Part shown: positions 7,667 to 15,818 of the stretch, in pieces
Numbering within the stretch: position 1 is the first letter of the stretch
Layout: every line of letters starts with the position of its first letter
Source of the DNA: Pedobacter ghigonis
GTDB lineage: Bacteria > Bacteroidota > Bacteroidia > Sphingobacteriales > Sphingobacteriaceae
Assembly: GCF_903166585.1 (NCBI RefSeq)
Contig: NZ_CAESCM010000024.1
Span: forward strand, 1-55,001
Reading direction: 5' to 3'
Length of the DNA: 55,001 bases
Made by a program: the position numbers and the translations under genes
Notes under the pieces: model-generated
Told to the model about the DNA's origin: nothing
What the model saw: only the letters and a program-made list of their open reading frames with translations
Database searches by the model: none

Positions 7667-9385
7667 TTATTTAAGCATCGTAAAGTATTCTGCCAGCGGA
7701 CCTAAAGCCAGGGCCGGGAAATAGGATAGTGCATTTAACACCAGGATTACGGCAAAGGTCATCAGTGCAAATGTTTTGGTATCTGTTTTTAAGGTACCGG
7801 CCGATTCGGGGATAAACTTTTTACCTGCCAGTAAACCTGCAATGGCTACCGGGCCAATAATTGGCAAGAAGCGACCAAGGAAAATAATTACTCCGGTTAA
7901 AACGTTCCAGAAAATGTTATTGTCGCCAAGGCCTTCAAAACCCGAACCATTGTTGGCGTTAGATGAGGTTACTTCGTAAAGCATTTCGGAAAAACCGTGG
8001 AACCCGGGATTATTTAACCAGGCTTTAGGTTGCACCGCCCAGGCAGCACTACCATGGTTGGTAAATACATAACTGGCAATTGCGGTTCCGGCCAGAATTA
8101 AAAACGGACTTAACAAGGTAATGAGTGCCGCAATCTTAATTTCTCGTGCCTCAACTTTGTGACCCAAAAATTCGGGTGTTCGGCCTACCATTAAGCCTGA
8201 AATAAATACTGCAATAATTAAATAAATGAAATAGTTTAATAAACCAACGCCACAGCCACCGTAAATGGCGTTAATCATCATGGCTAATAACTGCCATAAA
8301 CCGGTAAGCGGCATGGTACTGTCGTGCATACCATTAACCGAACCGGTAGAAATTACCGTGGTTAAAGTGCTCCAGTAGGCGGTTGCGGCGGGACCAAGTC
8401 TTACTTCTTTACCTTCCATAGCACCCGTAGCCTGCGAAATACCCATTTTGGCAATGGCCGGATTACCGCCCAGTTCGGAAGTTAAGGTTGGGATCATCAG
8501 CATAAACAATCCGATGGTCATTACGCCAAATATGGTCCAAGCTAGTTTTTTCCTGCGGATAAAATAACCGAAAGCTATAATCATGGCAATTGGAATAATC
8601 GTTTGCGCAATCACCTCAACCATATTGGTTACATAGCTCGGGTTTTCGAATGGGTGGGCAGAATTTGCACCAAAATACCCTCCACCATTCGTACCCAGGT
8701 GTTTTATGGCGATCATTTGTGCTGCGGGTCCGCGCGAAACATTTACGGTATCGCCTTGCATCGAAATGAATTGGTCTTTGCCTTCGTAACTTGCTGGTGT
8801 ACCATTAAAAGTTAAAATTAAAGCAACTATAACTGATAAGGGCAATAATAAACGTGTAATGGCTTTCACAAAAAACTCCCAGAAGTTGCCAAGTTGCGTT
8901 GTAGTTTTATCTCTGAAAGCTTTAAATAACACTACAGCTGCGGCAATACCTGTTGCGGCGCTCACAAACTGCAGGAACATCAGCACAAACTGCTGGGTTA
9001 AGTAACTTACCCCAGTTTCACCCGAATAATGTTGCAGGTTACAGTTGGCTACAAAGCTGATGATGGTGTTAAAAGCTAAATCAGGAGTCATGCCGGGGTT
9101 GCCATCCGGATTGAAAGGCAGTTTATCCTGAAATATCAATACGAAAAAGCCATAAACCAGCCAAAGGATATTGATGGTTAGCAGGGCTTTTAACTGTTGT
9201 TTCCAGTTCATCTGTTCTTTAACGTTGATGCCTGAAAGTTTATAAATTCCGTTTTCGAGCGGTTTTAAAAAGTCTGTCCAAACTTTTTCTCCTGCAAAAA
9301 CCTTAGCCAGGTATTTACCTAAAGGAATGGCAATAATTAAGGTGAGCAGGAAGGTGGCAATGATGCCAATTAATTCAGTGTTCAT
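7667..9385 (-). CDS. kdpA: K+-transporting ATPase subunit A
   Basis: KdpA, 572 aa, the potassium-selective channel-like subunit of KdpFABC in the inner membrane. It belongs to the SKT superfamily, and all four pore-loop signatures are visible: NCNLQHYSGE (about 114-123), GTNGGGYFGANSAHP (231-245), TGSVNGMHDS (347-356) and SNANNGSGFEG (475-485). About ten hydrophobic helices surround them. It follows kdpF by 36 nt, a spacer with a short CCCTTTAAGGG palindrome. Length and ends match the family. It should form the entry path for K+, which passes to KdpB. Confidence 0.98.
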   Translation of the reverse strand: MNTELIGIIATFLLTLIIAIPLGKYLAKVFAGEKVWTDFLKPLENGIYKLSGINVKEQMNWKQQLKALLTINILWLVYGFFVLIFQDKLPFNPDGNPGMTPDLAFNTIISFVANCNLQHYSGETGVSYLTQQFVLMFLQFVSAATGIAAAVVLFKAFRDKTTTQLGNFWEFFVKAITRLLLPLSVIVALILTFNGTPASYEGKDQFISMQGDTVNVSRGPAAQMIAIKHLGTNGGGYFGANSAHPFENPSYVTNMVEVIAQTIIPIAMIIAFGYFIRRKKLAWTIFGVMTIGLFMLMIPTLTSELGGNPAIAKMGISQATGAMEGKEVRLGPAATAYWSTLTTVISTGSVNGMHDSTMPLTGLWQLLAMMINAIYGGCGVGLLNYFIYLIIAVFISGLMVGRTPEFLGHKVEAREIKIAALITLLSPFLILAGTAIASYVFTNHGSAAWAVQPKAWLNNPGFHGFSEMLYEVTSSNANNGSGFEGLGDNNIFWNVLTGVIIFLGRFLPIIGPVAIAGLLAGKKFIPESAGTLKTDTKTFALMTFAVILVLNALSYFPALALGPLAEYFTMLK

Positions 9386-9421
9386 TTTTTTGTTTTTTAA
9401 TTTCCCTTTAAGGGTAAGGGG

Positions 9422-9499
9422 TTAAAATTTTTCTGGTTTAATCAACACGTAAATCATATAGATAAATACGGCGATGGAGATGATAAATAGTGCTAACAT
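9422..9499 (-). CDS. kdpF: K+-transporting ATPase subunit F (25 aa)
   Basis: A micro-ORF of 25 codons (start ATG at 9497-9499, stop at 9422-9424) lies just before kdpA on the same strand. The peptide begins MLALFIISIAVFIYMIYVLI and ends KPEKF. It is a single hydrophobic helix with a short charged C-terminus, the same length and layout as E. coli KdpF (29 aa, also ending in a Phe-terminated charged tail). KdpF is known to stabilise the KdpABC complex. Position, size and C-terminal pattern make the assignment firm although it is too short for routine ORF calling. Confidence 0.88.
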   Translation of the reverse strand: MLALFIISIAVFIYMIYVLIKPEKF

Positions 9500-9504
9500 G
9501 TTCT

Positions 9505-9585
9505 TCAGATTTTTTCGAACCAATCGATAGAGAGGTAAGTTGCCCAGCATAGCAGGATCAGGATTAGAAATAGGATAATTGTCAT
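9505..9585 (-). CDS. Putative 26-aa membrane micro-protein upstream of kdpF
   Basis: An ATG-started frame of 26 codons plus TGA whose stop lies only 5 nt before the kdpF start. The peptide begins MTIILFLILILLCWATYL and ends DWFEKI: one long hydrophobic helix and a short polar tail with a Phe-Glu-Lys motif, like a second KdpF. Being the first gene of the kdp operon it would be translated from the leader. It could be a KdpF paralogue, a regulatory leader peptide or a chance frame. The tight spacing, the matching size and the uninterrupted hydrophobicity argue for a real gene. I do not recognise it as a named family. Confidence 0.55.
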   Translation of the reverse strand: MTIILFLILILLCWATYLSIDWFEKI

Positions 9586-9707
9586 AAATTAAATGATTGA
9601 TGAAATCGCTAATGCCAAAGCCTGTGCCGTAGAAGATGTGATTTTGTTAAGTTGCTTGTATGCAGTTGTTTGTGTTGTTTTTGCGCCGCTTACAAAATTT
9701 TTGACAC

Positions 9708-9740
9708 AAAAAAACCCTTCCGTTTTGGAAGGGTTTTTTT
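9708..9740. terminator. Bidirectional intrinsic terminator
   Basis: A perfect 14-bp stem AAAAAAACCCTTCC (9708-9721) / GGAAGGGTTTTTTT (9727-9740) with a 5-nt loop. It carries T-tracts on both strands and lies 25 nt after the M1 peptidase stop, so it ends that transcript before the kdp leader. Confidence 0.9.
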
Positions 9741-9764
9741 CAAAAAAGTATGTTCGTAAAAGGA

Positions 9765-11342
9765 TTATTTAAACTGTCCTTCAGTGTGTAACATCTTAAA
9801 AAATTGGTTGAGGTTTGACCCCAGCGATTTTTCAAAAGACGCTTTCATGTCTTCTGGTGTTGGGTGTTTGTTTTTCCATTGATCAAAATATGTTTTAAAC
9901 GCCAGATCAATTTTATCCCTGCCAACCGCAGATTCCAATAAGTACAACCAAAGTGCTGTTTTCATATAAGAAATCACTCCATATTCATCAGAAGTAGAAA
10001 AATTGGCTGCAGGTGTTTCGATAGCCGATTTCATAGGGATACTTGACAAAGCATTATAAATGCTTGCCTGAAATTTATCGGTTGGCAGTTCTTTTACCTG
10101 TGCCGGTATCGCGTCTCCAAAAATCGTGTTTGCTTTATACTTCTCTGCTTCATACCTAAATTGGAAATAGGTATTTAACCCCTCATCCTGCCAGGTATGC
10201 ATTCTTTCGTTACTGCCCAGCATACTCATAAACCAATTATGGCCAACTTCATGCGTAATTATCGCATCTAAACTTGTTGCCTTTGCATCAGGGCTGGTAA
10301 TTAAAGTAATTGTAGGGTACTCCATTCCACCACTCGAGTTATTTTTAGGTCCTTCTATTGCCTGTACCACCGGATATTCATATTCGCCCACCCACTCGCT
10401 GTATTTTCTGGTGGCATCTTTGATATAATCGATACTATTTACCCAAAGCGATTTCTTTTTATTATGGTAATAACTAAAAGCATCTATAATTTTTCCAGAG
10501 GTCAGTTTTACCGTATCATATTGGATTACGAGGTCTTTATCGGCAAACCAGGCAAAGTCAGGTACATTGTTAATGGCATAACTAATCTTTTTTGTCCCTG
10601 TTTTTGGTTCATAAAGAAATGGCTTACCCTCCCGGTTTGCTACATTTTTTGCCCCTATCGATTTATAGATTTGGAGTTCATCGGCATTTTGCATAGTGCC
10701 TGTTGCGGCTAAAACATACGATGCCGGTAAGGTAATGTTCACCCTGTAATCGCCATACTCGCTGTAAAATTCGCCCATATCCAGATATGGAAATTCGTGC
10801 CAGCCATCTTTGTCAAAAACTGCAGGTTTAGGATACCATTGTGTAACCATAAATTGGGTTTCGGCATATCCTGAACGGGAAAAATAACTGGGTAGTTTAA
10901 CCTTAAAATCAGAATTGATAGTTACCGAATCACCTGATTTTAATGGTGATGGGAGTAATACCTTAATAATGTCGATGTATTGTGCATTCGGGTGTGCTTC
11001 TGTTTTTGCCACAGCTCCATTTATTTTAAAGCTAAGATCTTCCAGGCTACCATAAGTGTATTTACTTAATTTCTTTTTTCGGGAGGGATCGTTTTTCAGT
11101 TGTTGAAACAGTGCTGTGGTTTCATTTTTATAGGCATTGGGCCATATATGAAACCAGATAAATTCTAGTGTTGAAGGCGAATTGTTTTTGTAAACAATCG
11201 TTTCGGTGCCTATTAACGATTTTTCTGTATCGTTTAGGGTTACATCAATGTTATAGGTAAGATGTTGTTGCCAATAACCTTCCTGCGCAAAAATAGAAAG
11301 CGAAATTAACGAGAGTATCAGCGTTAAAATATTTTTTTTCAT
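9765..11342 (-). CDS. Secreted M1-family zinc metallopeptidase
   Basis: Aminopeptidase-like enzyme of family M1, 525 aa. I start at the ATG at 11342, since the seven extra upstream residues precede a clear signal peptide (MKKNILTLILSLISLSIFAQ). An N-terminal beta-saddle domain (about 20-240) is followed by the catalytic domain with GGMEYP (338-343, the GxMEN-like exopeptidase loop), the zinc site HEVGHNW (364-370) and the third ligand Glu in WQDEGLNTYF (E387). The C-terminal helical domain is short, so the protein is compact compared with 850-aa aminopeptidase N. It probably works in the periplasm or outside the cell on peptides. It is monocistronic, bounded by a strong terminator. Confidence 0.9.
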   Translation of the reverse strand: MKKNILTLILSLISLSIFAQEGYWQQHLTYNIDVTLNDTEKSLIGTETIVYKNNSPSTLEFIWFHIWPNAYKNETTALFQQLKNDPSRKKKLSKYTYGSLEDLSFKINGAVAKTEAHPNAQYIDIIKVLLPSPLKSGDSVTINSDFKVKLPSYFSRSGYAETQFMVTQWYPKPAVFDKDGWHEFPYLDMGEFYSEYGDYRVNITLPASYVLAATGTMQNADELQIYKSIGAKNVANREGKPFLYEPKTGTKKISYAINNVPDFAWFADKDLVIQYDTVKLTSGKIIDAFSYYHNKKKSLWVNSIDYIKDATRKYSEWVGEYEYPVVQAIEGPKNNSSGGMEYPTITLITSPDAKATSLDAIITHEVGHNWFMSMLGSNERMHTWQDEGLNTYFQFRYEAEKYKANTIFGDAIPAQVKELPTDKFQASIYNALSSIPMKSAIETPAANFSTSDEYGVISYMKTALWLYLLESAVGRDKIDLAFKTYFDQWKNKHPTPEDMKASFEKSLGSNLNQFFKMLHTEGQFK

Positions 11343-11452
11343 ATCTGTTTTTTTAATTGCCAAGTAAGCAAAAAAAAGGCTGATACTAAAATATGGTGCA
11401 AAGTTTATAGCAATAGAATTTACAAATATGAAATTACATGGCTCGGTTATTA

Positions 11453-11691
11453 AATGCGATATAATCGCTACGCTTTTTATGCACTTGTTAGAACGAGCGC
11501 AAGCGTCTCGGTGGCGCTCAACACAAAGCTCAATGCACTCTGTGGTAAAAAAGCTTAACGCCCTTTGTGGTTTAATTATTAATACGATATATCGCCACGC
11601 TATCTATGCACTCATCAGAAACGACTGCAAGCGCCTCGGCGGACTCCGTGTAAAGCTCAATGCACTCTGTGGTAAAAAAGCTTTGCGTTAT
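11453..11691. repeat. Two imperfect direct copies of a dispersed repeat
   Basis: Copy 1 (about 11453-11574) and copy 2 (about 11581-11691) share the order: a TGCGATATAATCGC-like start, a CTATGCACT/TTATGCACT word, GCAAGCG(T/C)CTCGG, and the block AAAGCTCAATGCACTCTG followed by TGGTAAAAAAGCTT. Related sequence occurs at 118-234 and 1987-2085. A 92-codon plus-strand frame through it is repeat-derived and not called. Apart from this repeat the 353-base gap between the M1 peptidase and the FMN reductase holds only AT-rich upstream sequence. Confidence 0.75.
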
Positions 11692-11695
11692 CAAA

Positions 11696-12217
11696 TTAAA
11701 AACTGATAAACTTATCGATCTGCTCGTTGGTAAACTTAATTGTATCTTCATTTATTAAATTACCCTCAGCATCAAGTTCGGTTTTTATGTTAGGTATGTG
11801 CAGGCGCAAGGGTAAAATGTTTAAATGGATATAGTGGCAAACCCCTGTAAAATGGTCAACGCCTCTTATATTACCATATTTCCCAGATGAAATACCCACC
11901 AGCGCCGCCTTTTTATCGTAAAAACTATCAGGGAAATTGCAGGCATCTATTAATACTTTCAACACGCCAGGGTAGCTGCCATTGTATTCGGGCATCACGA
12001 AAATGAATTTTTGGGTCTCATTAATCATATCCTGTATTTTTTGGAAAGCATCCGATCTTTTGCCGTACATATCGGTATTAAGCACGTCGATAGGCAAGTG
12101 CTCCAAACTGAATACTGTAGTAACGGTGCCTTTTTCTTTTAGTTGCTTTTGGTAATATTTGGCAACTTTTAACGTATTGCTATTGTACCTGTTGGTAGCG
12201 GCTATAATTGTAATCAT
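11696..12217 (-). CDS. NAD(P)H-dependent FMN reductase-family oxidoreductase
   Basis: A 173-aa flavodoxin-fold protein of the NADPH-dependent FMN reductase family. The N-terminal strand MITIIAATNR with Asn/Ser-rich NSNTLKVA is the FMN phosphate loop. MPEYNGSYPGVLK (75-87) is the family's flavin-binding signature, and LVGISSGKYGNIRG follows at about 107-120. The family uses NAD(P)H to reduce FMN, quinones or azo compounds; the true substrate cannot be read here. It is transcribed divergently from parA across a 180-nt spacer and its 3' end abuts the repeat at 11453-11691. Confidence 0.85.
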   Translation of the reverse strand: MITIIAATNRYNSNTLKVAKYYQKQLKEKGTVTTVFSLEHLPIDVLNTDMYGKRSDAFQKIQDMINETQKFIFVMPEYNGSYPGVLKVLIDACNFPDSFYDKKAALVGISSGKYGNIRGVDHFTGVCHYIHLNILPLRLHIPNIKTELDAEGNLINEDTIKFTNEQIDKFISF

Positions 12218-12397
12218 GGATAATTGTTAATAAGATGTTCAAAACCCGAATGCGCTTGTTGCTAAAATTGCCATATAGTTTGTATCTTAGCTGATTGTGA
12301 AAAAGGCCGTAAACAACGCAAAAATAGAACTTTTTGCCAATTAAAAAGTATAAATAACACAGCCCCAGTAAACGTTAAGTAAATTTCTGATACATAG

Positions 12398-13201
12398 ATG
12401 AGCAAAATTATTGCATTAGCAAATCAAAAAGGTGGTGTTGGTAAAACAACTTCATCAATAAACCTGGCTGCGAGTTTAGCCGTACTAGAATATAAAACTT
12501 TGTTAGTTGATGCCGATCCACAGGCAAATTCAACGTCCGGTATCGGTTTCGACCCCCGGAATATAAAAGATAGTATTTATGAGTGTATTATTAATGATAT
12601 CGATCCTTTACAGGCGATACAAAAAACCGATACACCAAATTTAGATTTATTGCCTGCACACATCGATTTAGTGGGTGCGGAGATTGAAATGATTAACCTG
12701 AACAACCGCGAATATAAAATGAAAGCGGTTTTGGAGAAAATTAAAGATCAGTATGATTTTATCATCATCGATTGTTCTCCATCATTGGGTTTAATTACCA
12801 TTAATGCCTTAACAGCAGCAGATTCGGTAATTATCCCGGTTCAATGCGAGTACTTCGCCCTTGAAGGTTTGGGTAAATTATTAAATACCATTAAAATTGT
12901 ACAGAACCGTTTAAATACAGATCTGGAAATTGAAGGTATTCTATTAACCATGTACGATGTACGTTTACGTTTGTCGAACCAGGTGGTAGAAGAAGTTAAA
13001 ACACACTTCAACGAATTGGTTTTCGAAACCATTATTCAGCGTAACACCCGTTTAAGTGAGGCCCCAAGTTATGGCGTTTCGGTAATTATGCACGATGCAA
13101 ACTGTAAAGGTGCCATTAACTACCTTAACCTTGCCCGCGAAATTGTAAAAAAGAACGGCTTGTTAAAAGAAGAAGAAAATATTGGAACAGCAACTTTATA
13201 A
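12398..13201 (+). CDS. parA: Chromosome-partitioning ATPase ParA/Soj
   Basis: ParA-family ATPase, 267 aa, that moves origin-proximal DNA by forming ATP-dependent dimers on the nucleoid. The deviant Walker A KGGVGKTT is at 11-18 with the signature lysine, DADPQANST at about 40-48, and the Walker B-like FIIIDCSPSLG at about 122-132. There is no N-terminal HTH, as expected for chromosomal Soj-type proteins. parB follows 7 nt downstream, so the two form one operon. A possible -7 box (TATCTTAG, 12283-12290; one mismatch to TAnnTTTG) lies about 100 nt upstream. The cluster with parB, dapB and lepB supports a chromosomal, non-plasmid location. Confidence 0.96.
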   Translation: MSKIIALANQKGGVGKTTSSINLAASLAVLEYKTLLVDADPQANSTSGIGFDPRNIKDSIYECIINDIDPLQAIQKTDTPNLDLLPAHIDLVGAEIEMINLNNREYKMKAVLEKIKDQYDFIIIDCSPSLGLITINALTAADSVIIPVQCEYFALEGLGKLLNTIKIVQNRLNTDLEIEGILLTMYDVRLRLSNQVVEEVKTHFNELVFETIIQRNTRLSEAPSYGVSVIMHDANCKGAINYLNLAREIVKKNGLLKEEENIGTATL

Positions 13202-13208
13202 ATTATAG

Positions 13209-14117
13209 ATGACATCTTTTCAGCGAAAAACAGGTTTAGGAAGAGGGCTAAGTGCGCTTTTAGATGATAGCGAAGCTGCTCATCCGCCTAAACAGCAGGT
13301 AAATGCTGTGAGCGAAACCGAGCAGGTAGGCAATATCAGTCATGTAAATTTAACCGAAGTTGAAACCAATCCTTACCAGCCACGTACAGAGTTTGATCAG
13401 GTTGCTTTAAACGAGCTTGCTGATTCGATCAAAGTACAGGGGCTGATTCAGCCGATTACCGTTAGGAAACTTGGTGCAAACAAATACCAGTTAATTTCGG
13501 GCGAACGTAGGTTCAGAGCCTCGAAACTGGCTGGATTAACACAGGTTCCTGCTTATATCCGCAGCGCCAACGATCAGCAAATGCTGGAAATGGCATTGAT
13601 TGAAAATATCCAGCGCGAAAATTTAAACGCCATTGAGGTGGCTTTGAGTTTCCAAAGGATGATTGATGAGGTGGGCTTAAAGCAAGAGCAATTGGGCGAA
13701 CGGGTAGGTAAAAACCGGACTACAGTAACCAATTATTTACGTCTGTTAAAACTTCCGCCTGCCATTCAGGCTTCTATCCGCGATCAGCGCATTTCGATGG
13801 GGCATGCCAGAGCATTAATCAATGTTGATGGGGTAGATCGTCAGTTGTACATCCATCAGGAAATCCTTGAAAAAGGCCTTTCAGTTCGGAAGGTTGAAGA
13901 GCTGGTGCGTAACTTGCAGCATGTGCCCTTAAAAGCAGCCGACAAACCAAAAGTAAAGGCAGTTTCTTTCCAATATCAAAAACTACAGGACGATCTGGCC
14001 TCTAAATTTGCCACACGGGTAAAATTAAAGGTAACCCAGAATGGTAAAGGGGCAATAGAAATCCCATTTATGAGCGATGATGACCTGAACCGGATTTTAG
14101 AATTATTAGATTGGTAA
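13209..14117 (+). CDS. parB: Chromosome-partitioning protein ParB/Spo0J
   Basis: ParB, 302 aa, a parS-binding CTP-dependent clamp. The N-terminal peptide RKTGLGRGLSALLDD is the ParA-stimulating motif. NPYQPR (54-59) and GERRFRA (98-104) form the CTP-binding boxes. The HTH region is about 150-185 (QLGERVGKNRTTVTNYLRLL), and a C-terminal dimerisation domain ends NRILELLDW. Everything expected is intact. I saw no obvious parS palindrome (TGTTTCACGTGAAACA type) close by. The stop codon overlaps the next gene's start by one base (TAATG), indicating translational coupling to the DUF5683 gene. Confidence 0.96.
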   Translation: MTSFQRKTGLGRGLSALLDDSEAAHPPKQQVNAVSETEQVGNISHVNLTEVETNPYQPRTEFDQVALNELADSIKVQGLIQPITVRKLGANKYQLISGERRFRASKLAGLTQVPAYIRSANDQQMLEMALIENIQRENLNAIEVALSFQRMIDEVGLKQEQLGERVGKNRTTVTNYLRLLKLPPAIQASIRDQRISMGHARALINVDGVDRQLYIHQEILEKGLSVRKVEELVRNLQHVPLKAADKPKVKAVSFQYQKLQDDLASKFATRVKLKVTQNGKGAIEIPFMSDDDLNRILELLDW

Positions 14118-14854
14118 TGCAAAAAACGAAGCTTTTAGTACTACTTTCTTTATTTACATTTTTTATTGTAAACCTGGCCAGTGCGCAGGTAAAGGATACT
14201 GTATTAAAACCTGTTGATACTACTAAAACGAAAGTGGTAACCCCAACGCCAATTGGAAAAGGAGGAGCAAAGCAGCCAGTAACCCGCCAGGATTCGATGA
14301 AAGCCAAATACGTAAACCCGGGTAAAGTTGCCGGTAGAAAGGCGGTTTTCAGATCGATGATTATACCGGGCTGGGGACAGCTGTACAACATGCAATTACT
14401 TAGCGATGGCTATGGACCCAGAGCAGGCAAAAGCCAGTTTTGGCAAAAATTTTATACCGGAAGTAAAATAGCAGCCATTTATGGTGGTATTACGGTGCTT
14501 ACCATGTCGTATATCGAAAGTACCAAACAGTATAATTTATCGCTAAAAGAGCTTCAATATCGCGATTTGAACAATGGAACACCTGATCCTGATGGACCTT
14601 TCGGTTCCAGATATTCAACCTCAGGGATCACTTTACGTAAAGATACTTACAGAAGAAACAGGCAGATTGTGCTGTTTTCTTATGGTTTGGTTTATTTTGC
14701 CAACATTGTAGATGCCTATGTTGCCGCCCGACTGCATTTCTTTAATATCGACGACAACCTGGGAACCGTTAAGATAATGCCATCTATGATCAATACCAAC
14801 AGTGTGTATGGTTTTAATGCCACACCCGCACTAAAATTATCACTTACTTTTTAA
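14117..14854 (+). CDS. DUF5683 domain membrane protein
   Basis: A 245-aa protein starting at the ATG that overlaps the parB stop codon; the longer frame would need a TTG at 14111. It has a signal peptide or signal anchor (MQKTKLLVLLSLFTFFIVNLASAQ), a Thr/Lys/Pro-rich linker (about 25-75), then the DUF5683 region with RSMIIPGWGQLYN (about 77-89), two hydrophobic segments (about 115-135, 190-215) and a C-terminal strand ending in Phe (ATPALKLSLTF). The function is unknown. It is commonly found between parB and dapB in Bacteroidota, so a link to envelope growth or division is inferred from context. Confidence 0.85.
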   Translation: MQKTKLLVLLSLFTFFIVNLASAQVKDTVLKPVDTTKTKVVTPTPIGKGGAKQPVTRQDSMKAKYVNPGKVAGRKAVFRSMIIPGWGQLYNMQLLSDGYGPRAGKSQFWQKFYTGSKIAAIYGGITVLTMSYIESTKQYNLSLKELQYRDLNNGTPDPDGPFGSRYSTSGITLRKDTYRRNRQIVLFSYGLVYFANIVDAYVAARLHFFNIDDNLGTVKIMPSMINTNSVYGFNATPALKLSLTF

Positions 14855-14932
14855 TCTCAACAAAATGATCATGAACCCATAATATACCACATTTAATTCA
14901 TGATCTTTTAATCACCTTTAATATATAAACAG

Positions 14933-15667
14933 ATGAAAATTGCGCTTTTAGGTTACGGCAAAATGGGGCAGATTATAGAAAAATTTGCACTCGAACGCGG
15001 TCACGAAATCGTTTTAAAAATAACTATCGATAATCAGGAAGATTTAACCCGCGAAAATTTAAAGGCTGCAGATGTAGCTATCGATTTTAGTACACCCGAT
15101 TCGGTTTTAAAAAATATTGATACCTGTTTTGATGCCAATGTGCCGGTAGTTGTAGGTACTACTGGTTGGTATGGTAAACTGCAGGAAGTAAAAGATGATT
15201 GCGATAAAAGTAACAATACCTTGCTTTATGGGTCTAACTTTAGTATTGGCGTAAACCTGTTCTTTAAGCTTAACCAAACACTGGCTAAACTGATGAACAA
15301 CTATCCGGCTTACGAGGTGCAGGTAGAAGAGATTCACCATACCCAGAAACTGGATTCGCCAAGCGGAACAGCCATTACACTTGCAGAAGGTATTGTAGAA
15401 AATCTGGAACGCAAACAGGAATGGTTAAACGAGGTGGTTGGAACGGATGTAGAGATGTTTCCAAAAGCAGAGCAATTGCTGATTGAGTCGCATCGGATTG
15501 AAAATATACCAGGTACGCACACGGTAATTTACAGCAGTGAGGTTGATGAAATAGAAATTAAGCACACTGCCCATAACCGTGCTGGTTTTGCTTTAGGTGC
15601 AGTGGTGGCAGCAGAGTGGGTGAAAGATAAAAAAGGATTTTTCAGTATTACAGATATTTTTGAATAA
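14933..15667 (+). CDS. dapB: 4-hydroxy-tetrahydrodipicolinate reductase
   Basis: DapB, 244 aa, the reductase in the lysine/meso-diaminopimelate pathway that feeds peptidoglycan synthesis. GYGKMG (7-12) is the NAD(P)H-binding glycine loop. VGTTGW (74-79) is the conserved nucleotide/substrate loop, and the catalytic segment is HHTQKLDSPSGTA (135-147) with H135/H136 and K139. Length is slightly below the 270 residues of E. coli DapB, typical for Bacteroidota. It lies 78 nt after the DUF5683 gene on the same strand and ahead of lepB. Confidence 0.96.
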   Translation: MKIALLGYGKMGQIIEKFALERGHEIVLKITIDNQEDLTRENLKAADVAIDFSTPDSVLKNIDTCFDANVPVVVGTTGWYGKLQEVKDDCDKSNNTLLYGSNFSIGVNLFFKLNQTLAKLMNNYPAYEVQVEEIHHTQKLDSPSGTAITLAEGIVENLERKQEWLNEVVGTDVEMFPKAEQLLIESHRIENIPGTHTVIYSSEVDEIEIKHTAHNRAGFALGAVVAAEWVKDKKGFFSITDIFE

Positions 15668-15725
15668 GGCTGATACTAAAGCTGAAAGACCAAAGATTTA
15701 GGACGAAAGGCGAAGATATAAAACA

Positions 15726-15758
15726 GGTGTAATATCACGTAATCTGTGAAATCACACC
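15726..15758. repeat. GTGATTACACAGATT-type repeat in dapB-lepB spacer
   Basis: GGTGT..ATCACGTAATCTG..AATCACACC carries an inverted form of the unit found in the kdp spacers, flanked by complementary ends (GGTGT/ACACC). Just before it, at 15680-15712, is a degenerate AAAGACCAAAGATTTAGGAC run similar to sequences at 36575-36615 and 53660-53700. Confidence 0.45.
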
Positions 15759-15818
15759 AAAGGAAATGCAGATAACAGGTAGCCGATTAAATAAAATCGC
15801 AGACCAAAATTAAGATAT

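Noticed and set aside
9586..9707. Riboswitch or consensus promoter in the kdp leader
   Set aside because: No TAnnTTTG box and no recognisable ydaO/K+-type riboswitch core could be found by eye; only AT-rich sequence is present.
11428..11706. 92-codon plus-strand frame between the M1 peptidase and the FMN reductase
   Set aside because: It lies wholly in the duplicated dispersed repeat; the two halves of the peptide are just the two repeat copies in shifted frames.
12218..12397. Possible parS or replication-origin signals next to parAB
   Set aside because: No parS-like palindrome or DnaA-box cluster was seen in the spacer.
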